From Candidatus Kutchimonas denitrificans (GTDB lineage: Bacteria; Gemmatimonadota; Gemmatimonadetes; Palauibacterales; KS3-K002): 36,007 nucleotides of DNA. The DNA lies in NCBI GenBank assembly GCA_011774835.1, contig JAACAK010000091.1:37921-73927 (forward strand), read 5' to 3'. Below, piece by piece: positions 7,360 through 12,905 of this stretch. Positions within the stretch are counted from its first letter, which is position 1. Each line of letters begins with the position of its first letter. The notes under the pieces were generated by a model that did not search any database, was not told the origin of the DNA, and saw only the letters and a program-made list of their open reading frames with translations. The translations under genes were made by a program, and so were the position numbers.

Positions 7360-8706
7360 ATGGCGAACGCACAGCACGTCGAGATATTCCGGCAGGGAGT
7401 CGCCGCCTGGAACAGGTGGCGGTCGGAGAACCCGCGGCTCACCCCCGACCTCCGGGAGGTCGAGTCGCCGGGGGCGGCGCTGGAAGAGGCGGACCTGAGT
7501 CGCGCGCTGCTCATCGATGCCAACCTGAAGGACGCGAAGCTGTCCCGGGCACGTCTCGACAAGGCGATACTCGGTGCGGCGGACCTCAGCGGCGCCGACC
7601 TGACGAACGCCGGCCTTACCGGCGCCGAGCTCCACGGCGCGTTGCTGGAAGGGGCGAACCTTTCGGGCGCGACCCTCGATCACGCGATCTGCCTGGACGC
7701 GGTGCTGCACGGCGCGAACCTGATGGGCGCCAGCTTGCTGCGGGCGACGTTCAAGAACGCTCATCTGAGGGGCGCGGATCTGCGGGGGAGCTCCCACAGC
7801 AATACCGACTTCAGCGGCGCCGACCTGACGGACGCGAAGCTGAGCGACACGTTCGCCGCTGGCGGCTCGTTCGCTGCCGCCACGCTGAGGGGCGCCCGGA
7901 TGGGTAGCGCCGTGCTGAGCGGGGCCGATCTGGCGCGCGCCGACCTGCGAAAGGCTCGCCTCAAGGGTGCCGACCTGACCGGCGCGAACCTCGAGGAGGC
8001 GAACCTGAGCGGCGCCGACCTGACCGAAGCCGACCTGAGCAAGACGCAGCTGGCGCGTGCCGACCTGACCAAGGCGCGGATCGTCGACTGCGCGGTGTTC
8101 GGCATATCGGCCTGGGGTGCCGACTTTAAAGGAGCGGAGCAGTCGAGCTTGCGGATCACCGATCTGGGCGAGTCGCTGGTCGTGGTCGATGATCTGGAGC
8201 TGGCGCAGTTCACGTACCTGCTGCTGCAGAATCGGAGCCTGCGCGACATCATCACGACCATCGAGGCCAACATAGTTCTTCTGCTCGGCCATTTTCCGGA
8301 AGGGCGCGACTGGATCCTCGATGAGATGAGAGGCAAGCTGCGTCGCCGGGGTTACACGCCGATCCTGTACGACAGCGAGCCGCGGCGCGGGCGCGAGGTG
8401 ATCGAGACGATGTGGACGCTGGCCCGGATGGCGCGCTTCGTCGTTGCCGACTTCACCGACGCGATGAGCGTGGCTCACGAGCTGCGAGCCGTGGTGCCGG
8501 AGCTCCCCAACGTGCCCGTCCAGCCGATGATGGCAGCCGGCCAGGACGAAGGGAAGGTGATCGACCAGCTGACGCGGGACCGGTCGGTTCTCACGCTCTA
8601 CCGTTATCGAGACGCGGAGACCCTGATCGGAGCGCTGGACGAACGGATATTCGCGCCGGCCGAGGCGAAGTCCTACAAGATGATGGCGCGGGAGCCGCTG
8701 TCATGA
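7360..8706 (+). CDS. Pentapeptide-repeat protein with TIR/NDT-like C-terminal domain
   Basis: A 448-residue two-part protein. Residues about 41-265 are tandem pentapeptide repeats of the A(D/N)Lxx type, a right-handed quadrilateral beta-helix. A short WNRWRSENPRLTPDL lead precedes it. After a connector (VVVDDLELAQFTYLLLQN, 275-291), residues about 300-430 form an alpha/beta domain: strand IVLLLGHF, helix to GYTPILYD, MARFVVADFTD (357-367), a glutamate in HEL (374) and VPVQPMM. This layout resembles TIR and nucleoside-deoxyribosyltransferase-like folds. I have seen the same C-terminal pattern on other pentapeptide proteins, but its activity is unknown to me. The ATG at 7360 is preferred over an upstream TTG (7258) because the extra 34 residues look non-coding. 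Its stop overlaps the next start (ATGA). Confidence 0.85.
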   Translation: MANAQHVEIFRQGVAAWNRWRSENPRLTPDLREVESPGAALEEADLSRALLIDANLKDAKLSRARLDKAILGAADLSGADLTNAGLTGAELHGALLEGANLSGATLDHAICLDAVLHGANLMGASLLRATFKNAHLRGADLRGSSHSNTDFSGADLTDAKLSDTFAAGGSFAAATLRGARMGSAVLSGADLARADLRKARLKGADLTGANLEEANLSGADLTEADLSKTQLARADLTKARIVDCAVFGISAWGADFKGAEQSSLRITDLGESLVVVDDLELAQFTYLLLQNRSLRDIITTIEANIVLLLGHFPEGRDWILDEMRGKLRRRGYTPILYDSEPRRGREVIETMWTLARMARFVVADFTDAMSVAHELRAVVPELPNVPVQPMMAAGQDEGKVIDQLTRDRSVLTLYRYRDAETLIGALDERIFAPAEAKSYKMMAREPLS

Positions 8707-8972
8707 TCGAGGATCTGCTGAAGAGCTGGAGCTTCCGCATCGGCGTTTTCCTGCTTTTGCCGATCTTCCTCTTCGTTCCCTGGCGACAGGAGCTGCTGTG
8801 GGACACGGGAGGTGGCGTGGTGGTTCCGATCGAGGTGGTGCGCTACGGATTCATCTGGAACCGGCCACTCGAGGCGGGCGTGGACCTGGTCCGCTTGTTC
8901 ACCGAGATCATCCTGCTGGCGGTCGCGGTAGCGATCGCCTTCCAGTTCGAGCGGGCGCGGCTGTCGAGATGA
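8703..8972 (+). CDS. Small two-helix membrane protein, unknown function
   Basis: An 89-residue protein with two hydrophobic helices, about residues 13-27 (IGVFLLLPIFLFVPW) and 66-82 (FTEIILLAVAVAIAFQF), joined by a roughly 38-residue loop with a conserved-looking WDTGGG and RYGFIWNRPLE. It ends in a short basic tail. The ATG at 8703 overlaps the stop of the pentapeptide gene, and a lipid-kinase gene begins four bases after its stop, so all three are probably one transcript. I do not recognise a family. It may anchor or gate the product of the upstream gene, but this is inference from coupling alone. Confidence 0.75.
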   Translation: MIEDLLKSWSFRIGVFLLLPIFLFVPWRQELLWDTGGGVVVPIEVVRYGFIWNRPLEAGVDLVRLFTEIILLAVAVAIAFQFERARLSR

Positions 8973-8976
8973 CGTT

Positions 8977-9891
8977 TTGACTCCGCATCCCAGGGCGGGT
9001 CCCGGTCAGGATGAATCGCTCGTCATCATATTCAACCGGCGTGCGCTGGCGGCGCGGGCGCTACGCCGGGTGGGGCTGGAGCAGGCGCTGCGCGAGCGAT
9101 CGCTGACCTATCACATCGTCGAGGCCGACTCGGGCACCGAGGCGGCGGCGGCATCGAAGCGGGCGGCGCGGTCCGGATATCTGGTGGTGGCCGCCGGCGG
9201 CGACGGAACGGCCCGGGCGGTGGGGAACGGCATCCTCGAATCGGGCCGGAGCGAGGCGGTAATGGCTCACCTGCCGCTGGGCACCGGCAACGATCTGGCT
9301 CGCGCTCTGGGCCGGGTCGGGTTCGGGTTGGAGCAGGCGCTCGATGCGCTGATCGAGATGAACGTGCGGTCGATCGATGTGCTGCAGGTGAACGGCGGCG
9401 AGTGCTGCCTCAATTCGATGGGGGTCGGCTTCGACGCGGCGGTCGCTCAGCGGCGGCTGGACCAGCAGGTGAAGCTGCCGAGCTATTTTCCCGACGCGAT
9501 ACGCACCATGCTGCACTACCGGCCGCAGCGTTACCGCGTGAGCTGGCCCGACGGCGAGCTGGAGGGGCCGGCCCTCATGGCCGCGGCGATGAACGGGAAC
9601 TGCGAAGGCGGCGGCGTCCGGCTCGCCCCGAAGGCCAACATCGCCGACGGCCTGGTCGACATCTACTGGATCGATCCGATCAGCTTCTGGCAGTTCGCCC
9701 GCTACGTGTGGGCGGTGCGCTGGGGCCGGCACGGCCGGCTGAAGGTGGTTCGCCACTGGACCACCTCACGCTTGACCATCGAATCGCCCACGCGCCTGCA
9801 GTACCACCTGGACGGGGAGTACCGGGAGATGACCGGGGGCGGCAAGCTGGAGATCGCCGTTTTGCCTCGACGGCTTCGCGTCGTGATCTAG
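8977..9891 (+). CDS. Diacylglycerol/sphingosine kinase-like lipid kinase
   Basis: A 304-residue DAGK-catalytic-domain protein. The nucleotide-binding GGDGT is at residues 74-78, and the second hallmark LPLGTGNDLAR is at 99-109. Later landmarks are NSMGVGFDAAVAQR, the NGNCEGGG segment and LVDIYWIDPISFWQ. The family phosphorylates diacylglycerol or related lipids with ATP at the inner membrane face. Bacterial members include YegS-type kinases and the undecaprenol/DAG recyclers. The substrate cannot be told here. The only start that keeps the N-terminal strand is the TTG at 8977, four bases after the previous stop. An initiator further in would remove the VIIFN strand. It is the last gene of the pentapeptide unit. 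Confidence 0.88.
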   Translation: MTPHPRAGPGQDESLVIIFNRRALAARALRRVGLEQALRERSLTYHIVEADSGTEAAAASKRAARSGYLVVAAGGDGTARAVGNGILESGRSEAVMAHLPLGTGNDLARALGRVGFGLEQALDALIEMNVRSIDVLQVNGGECCLNSMGVGFDAAVAQRRLDQQVKLPSYFPDAIRTMLHYRPQRYRVSWPDGELEGPALMAAAMNGNCEGGGVRLAPKANIADGLVDIYWIDPISFWQFARYVWAVRWGRHGRLKVVRHWTTSRLTIESPTRLQYHLDGEYREMTGGGKLEIAVLPRRLRVVI

Positions 9892-9919
9892 GTTTTGGGC
9901 GACGTTGGATTGGGAAGGT

Positions 9920-9940
9920 GGAGGTCGGGATCCTACCTCC
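9920..9940. terminator. Hairpin between convergent genes
   Basis: GGAGGT (9920-9925) and ACCTCC (9935-9940) form a six-base stem with a nine-base loop, 28 bases after the lipid-kinase stop. There is no U-rich tail on either strand, so it may be a factor-dependent or processing site, not a classic intrinsic terminator. Confidence 0.35.
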
Positions 9941-10025
9941 CCGAATCCCCGAGTCCCCGAATCCCCGAATCCGCTTCGACAATTCGGAGCGAACTCGAGA
10001 TTCCCCAAGTCAGAATCCCGACCTC
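9921..10025. repeat. Repeat-rich intergenic element with 11-base inverted ends
   Basis: GAGGTCGGGAT (9921-9931) is exactly inverted as ATCCCGACCTC (10015-10025). Inside are the tandem octamers at 9938-9969 and a further inverted pair, CAATTCG (9980-9986) against CGAATTG (10025-10031, overlapping the outer end). It fills the gap between the convergent lipid kinase and heptosyltransferase genes. The layout recalls REP/MITE-like elements, but no copy elsewhere in the window shows the whole structure. Confidence 0.5.
9938..9969. repeat. Four tandem copies of TCCCCGAA octamer
   Basis: Four head-to-tail octamers read TCCCCGAA, TCCCCGAG, TCCCCGAA, TCCCCGAA, and trail off into degenerate copies (ATTCCCC, GAATCCC, ATCCCC) to about 10038. 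The array is not coding in any supported gene. Copy number could vary by slippage. Confidence 0.75.
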
Positions 10026-10039
10026 GAATTGCCGATTCC

Positions 10040-11047
10040 CTAAATCCCCTTCGACTTCATCACTTCTGCGACTGCAACTGCCACCTCTTCCACCCTCGCG
10101 TCCGTGCGCCCGGACGTCTCTCGACGCACGACCCGATAAGGTCCCCAGCGCTCATACGGGAACCAGACGTCGTCTTCGGTCGGGCCGAAGATCCCAACGG
10201 TCGGCGTCCGCAACGCCACCGCGCAGTGCAGGATCCCGCTGTCGTTCCCGACATAGAGGTCGGCCCCGGCGAGCAGCGCGATCAGGGTGCGAAGGTCGAG
10301 GGCCGGCAGCGCTCGCGCGTCGTCTGCGGCCTCACCCTCGACCTGTCGCGCCGCCGCCTCCCAGCCCGGCTGGGTGATGACCCGCACCGTCGCGTGCGGG
10401 TGAAGCTCGCCGATCTTATCGATCAGCGGGGCCCATCGCTCGATCGGCCAGGCCCTCTCGGGCCAGGTGGCGCCAGGATGCACCAGAACCAGGGGTTCCT
10501 CGGGGTCGAGCCCCTGACCTGCGTATGACCCCTCGATTTCCCAGGGCTCCACGTGGAGCGAAGGTTGCCGCTCTTCGACACGCCCCAGCAGCGGCTTCAA
10601 TACGTCCAGCTGGTGACGGACCGCCGACCGTTCGTCCGACTCGTGGCGTATGCGGTGGTCGTAGAGGCGCGACCGCGGCCCCCGGTCGGGCGCCGCGGTG
10701 CGCCGGGCTCCGCTCAACGCCACCAGAATCGCGCTGCGCGGGTTCCCCAGGGTGTCGAAGCACCAATCGAATTTCGCCCGTCGAAGCTCGCGGAGCTTAG
10801 CCGCCGTCTCCCGAAGGCCGGGCTTGGGGGTGACGGTGTGGATTCGATCGACCGCCGGATGTCGAAGCAGCGCCGGCGCGAAGCTGGTGTAGGTCAGGTA
10901 TTCGATACTCGCAGCGGGGAGGGCGGCCCGCAGCGCCTCGAGGATCGGGGTCGACATGACCACGTCACCCAGCCAGCGGAGTCGCGTCACCAGCACGCGG
11001 CTGATGTCCCTGTCTTCGACCTTTCCTGAGCCTGGCGATTGACCCAT
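10040..11047 (-). CDS. Family 9 glycosyltransferase (LPS heptosyltransferase-like)
   Basis: A 335-residue GT-B enzyme of the RfaF/RfaC class that transfers ADP-heptose, or a similar sugar, to the LPS inner core at the cytoplasmic face. Landmarks are VLVTRLRWLGDVVMSTPILEAL at the N-terminus, LVLVHPGATWPERAWP in mid-protein, and the donor-site block GNDSGILHCAVALRTPTVGIFGPT, with the D-S-G...H typical of the family. The ATG at 11047 is chosen because GGGA lies three bases upstream and the GT9 fold begins soon after. A longer frame to 11179 would overlap the divergent gene. RfaE2, which makes ADP-heptose, is encoded at 19487, so donor and transferase are both present in the window. The start lies 11 bases from that of the divergent gene. 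Confidence 0.9.
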   Translation of the reverse strand: MGQSPGSGKVEDRDISRVLVTRLRWLGDVVMSTPILEALRAALPAASIEYLTYTSFAPALLRHPAVDRIHTVTPKPGLRETAAKLRELRRAKFDWCFDTLGNPRSAILVALSGARRTAAPDRGPRSRLYDHRIRHESDERSAVRHQLDVLKPLLGRVEERQPSLHVEPWEIEGSYAGQGLDPEEPLVLVHPGATWPERAWPIERWAPLIDKIGELHPHATVRVITQPGWEAAARQVEGEAADDARALPALDLRTLIALLAGADLYVGNDSGILHCAVALRTPTVGIFGPTEDDVWFPYERWGPYRVVRRETSGRTDARVEEVAVAVAEVMKSKGI

Positions 11048-11058
11048 GTTTCCCGACG

Positions 11059-11544
11059 ATGAGATCGCGCGCTGTTTGTCTTCTCGTCCTGTCGCTCCTC
11101 GTCGCGACGCCCCGGCTGGCCGTCGCGCAGGACCAACCGGCTCCGGTGCGACTCGATTCGCTGTCCTTTCCCCAGCCACCGCTCACGCCGGGCGGCGCCT
11201 TCATCCGCTCGCTCGTCGTGCCGGGATGGGCCCAGGCCGAGCTGGGTGCCCCGACGCGGGGCGCGTTCTACTTCCTCGCCGAGGCGTTCAGCCTCGTCAT
11301 GTTGGCGCGAAGCCAGATCCGACTCAGCCAGACGCAGCGCTCGGATCCGTCGAACGAGGCGCTACTCGATGCCCGGGAGCAGCAGCGCGAGGACTGGATC
11401 GCGCTGGCGGTCTTCACCGCCTTTTTCTCCGCCGCCGATGGTTTCGTGTCGGTGCATCTCTGGGGCTTCGACGAACGGACCGGAGTGTCGCCCGAAGGCG
11501 AAATGGCGGCCGAGGTGACGATCCGCATCCCCTTCGGGCCCTGA
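11059..11544 (+). CDS. Secreted or membrane protein, DUF5683-like
   Basis: A 161-residue protein with a signal peptide (residues 1-22, LLVLSLLVATPRLAVAQ, cleavage after AVAQ). The mature part has RSLVVPGWAQAELGAPTRGAFYFLAEA, which resembles the PGxGQ...RG pattern of DUF5683 membrane proteins. A second hydrophobic helix follows at about 113-132 (DWIALAVFTAFFSAADGFV), then a polar tail. Function is unknown. The start has no Shine-Dalgarno and sits 11 bases from the divergent heptosyltransferase start. It converges on lpxH with two bases between the stops. The neighbours suggest an envelope role, which is inference. Confidence 0.7.
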   Translation: MRSRAVCLLVLSLLVATPRLAVAQDQPAPVRLDSLSFPQPPLTPGGAFIRSLVVPGWAQAELGAPTRGAFYFLAEAFSLVMLARSQIRLSQTQRSDPSNEALLDAREQQREDWIALAVFTAFFSAADGFVSVHLWGFDERTGVSPEGEMAAEVTIRIPFGP

Positions 11545-11546
11545 CC

Positions 11547-12278
11547 TCAGCCCTGCCACTCCTGCTGCCGCACCCCTTCGGCGGTCACGAGGGTCACCGT
11601 CCGATGCTCGACCCAGTCGCCGGAATTGACGTAGGTGCCGTGGCTTCCGATTCGCTTGACCTGGGGGACGTGGCAATGGCCGAAGACCACCAGATCGATG
11701 TCGGCGCGGGACTCGAGCAGCGCGGTGGCTTGGGTCTCCAGAACTTTGGCCCGCTCGCGAGACTTCTTTACCTGGATCTCGTCTCGCACGCCGGTGCGGG
11801 ACACGCGACGTACGATGCGAGCGGCCAGGTCCGGGTGGATCAGACGGACCAGCCGACGGGCCGGCCGACTGCGGAGCGTCCGCTTGAGCATCTTGTAGCC
11901 GTGATCGCCCGGGCCGATCCCGTCGCCGTGGGCCACCAGCGCACGTCGCCCGGCCAGCTCCAGCTCGACCGGACCCTCCTCCAGGCGCATACCGATCTGG
12001 TCCTCGAGGAAAGCGCCGCCCCAGGCGTCGTGGTTGCCCCCGATCAGGATGAGACCGACGCCCGATTCGCGCAGATCGGCCAGCGCACGCAGCAGGTGGA
12101 AGTGTTCCGACTGCACGACGGTCCGGTACTCGAACCAGAAGTCGAACAGGTCACCGTTGATCAACAGCGTTTCCGCGGCACCCTGCCAGTGGCGGGTGAA
12201 TCGGATGAACTCGTCCCGTATCTCGGTGGGGACGGCTCCCAGGTGCAGATCCGAGACGATCAGCGCGGGCTTCGACAT
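11547..12278 (-). CDS. lpxH: UDP-2,3-diacylglucosamine diphosphatase LpxH
   Basis: A 243-residue calcineurin-fold metallophosphoesterase. All metal-binding motifs are present: SDLHLG (Asp10, His12), NGDLFDFW (Asp43), GGNHD (81-84), HGDG (117-120) and GHCHVPQ (201-207). The NGDLFDFWFEY sequence and the length near 240 are typical of LpxH, which cleaves UDP-2,3-diacylglucosamine to lipid X plus UMP at the inner membrane in lipid A synthesis. The related LpxG and LpxI are different proteins. The gene is read from a TATAAT promoter whose -10 ends only 11 bases before the ATG, so the transcript is nearly leaderless. The next gene on the plus strand diverges from a shared regulatory region. Confidence 0.9.
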   Translation of the reverse strand: MSKPALIVSDLHLGAVPTEIRDEFIRFTRHWQGAAETLLINGDLFDFWFEYRTVVQSEHFHLLRALADLRESGVGLILIGGNHDAWGGAFLEDQIGMRLEEGPVELELAGRRALVAHGDGIGPGDHGYKMLKRTLRSRPARRLVRLIHPDLAARIVRRVSRTGVRDEIQVKKSRERAKVLETQATALLESRADIDLVVFGHCHVPQVKRIGSHGTYVNSGDWVEHRTVTLVTAEGVRQQEWQG

Positions 12279-12289
12279 GGCTGGGCTCG

Positions 12290-12317
12290 ATTATAGGCGG
12301 AAGGTGTGCCCGCACAA
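12290..12317 (-). promoter_or_regulatory. Promoter of lpxH
   Basis: On the minus strand a perfect TATAAT (plus coordinates 12290-12295) has TTGTGC 16 bases upstream (12312-12317). Transcription should start near 12283, only about five bases before the lpxH ATG at 12278. No Shine-Dalgarno is present, which fits leaderless initiation. Confidence 0.6.
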
Positions 12318-12318
12318 G

Positions 12319-12351
12319 CGGGCCCCGACTTTGACCGGATCGGGCCCCGAC
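12319..12351. promoter_or_regulatory. Twin CGGGCCCCGAC boxes in divergent promoter
   Basis: CGGGCCCCGAC occurs at 12319-12329 and again at 12341-12351, 22 bases start to start, about two helical turns. The first box lies between the lpxH -35 and the ybgC -35. The second lies within the spacer of the ybgC promoter. The placement fits a regulator of both divergent genes. The regulator is unknown. Confidence 0.45.
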
Positions 12352-12359
12352 CGTAATCT
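12331..12359 (+). promoter_or_regulatory. Sigma-70-type promoter of the YbgC-like gene
   Basis: TTGACC (12331-12336) and TAATCT (12354-12359) are separated by exactly 17 bases. Transcription should start near 12366 and give a leader of about 44 bases that holds a GC hairpin and the GGAGGG ribosome-binding site. Confidence 0.6.
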
Positions 12360-12373
12360 AAGAGTGGGGTGTA

Positions 12374-12392
12374 GGCGGCCGCTCCGGCCGCC
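12374..12392 (+). promoter_or_regulatory. GC hairpin in the 5' leader
   Basis: GGCGGCC (12374-12380) and GGCCGCC (12386-12392) form a perfect seven-base stem with a five-base loop. It lies just upstream of GGAGGG (12398-12403), six bases before the GTG start at 12410. It could stabilise the message 5' end. It does not cover the ribosome site. Confidence 0.4.
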
Positions 12393-12409
12393 GCCACGGA
12401 GGGAACGCG

Positions 12410-12856
12410 GTGGAAAGCAGAATCGAGTTCAGAGTCCGTTACGCCGAGACCGATCGGATGGGCGTGGTCTACCACGCGAACTATCTGATCTGGTGCGAGA
12501 TGGGTCGGACCGACCTGATGCGGCGTCTGGGCACCAGCTACGCCGACCTCGAACGGCGCGGCATCCATCTGACCGTCGCCGACGCTCGAATCCGGCTCCG
12601 CAATTCGGCGCGCTACGACGACCGAATCCGGGTCAAAACCGTTGTGACCCGGGTCCGCAGCCGCGGGGTATCGTTCGCCTACCAGGTCGAGAACCTGGAG
12701 AGCGGCGTCGACCTGGCCTCGGCCGAGACCGATCTGATCTGCGTCGATGGCCAGGGCTCGACCCGGAAGCTGCCCGCTGATGTTCGGGCGCTCCTGACCG
12801 GGGAGAAGCCCTCTTCAGACGGACGAAACCTCGAGACCCTGTCTGGTGTTGAATAA
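12410..12856 (+). CDS. YbgC/4HBT-type acyl-CoA thioesterase
   Basis: A 148-residue single hotdog-fold thioesterase, cytoplasmic. The N-terminal motif YAETDRMGVVYHANYLIWCEMGR carries the family catalytic aspartate (Asp15) and the HANY segment. In gamma-proteobacteria YbgC hydrolyses short or medium acyl-CoA, sits with the tol-pal genes and binds phospholipid-synthesis proteins. Here the next gene contains TolB-like propeller repeats, a loose echo of that context. The GTG start at 12410 is supported by GGAGGG six bases upstream and by the -35/-10 pair at 12331-12359. The substrate cannot be told from sequence. Confidence 0.88.
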   Translation: MESRIEFRVRYAETDRMGVVYHANYLIWCEMGRTDLMRRLGTSYADLERRGIHLTVADARIRLRNSARYDDRIRVKTVVTRVRSRGVSFAYQVENLESGVDLASAETDLICVDGQGSTRKLPADVRALLTGEKPSSDGRNLETLSGVE

Positions 12857-12905
12857 TATCACGATGATCGTCTCGTCGCTCTCCGGTCCCCTCGGGTTCG
12901 TTCGG

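Noticed and set aside
7276-8478. 400-residue open frame on the minus strand across the pentapeptide gene
   Set aside because: It mirrors the periodic GC-rich repeats of the real gene (repeated RQVGA-like units) and has no family signature. The plus-strand protein is clearly recognisable.
9938-9969. Tandem octamers as a CRISPR array
   Set aside because: The units are contiguous eight-base repeats without spacers, and no cas gene is nearby.
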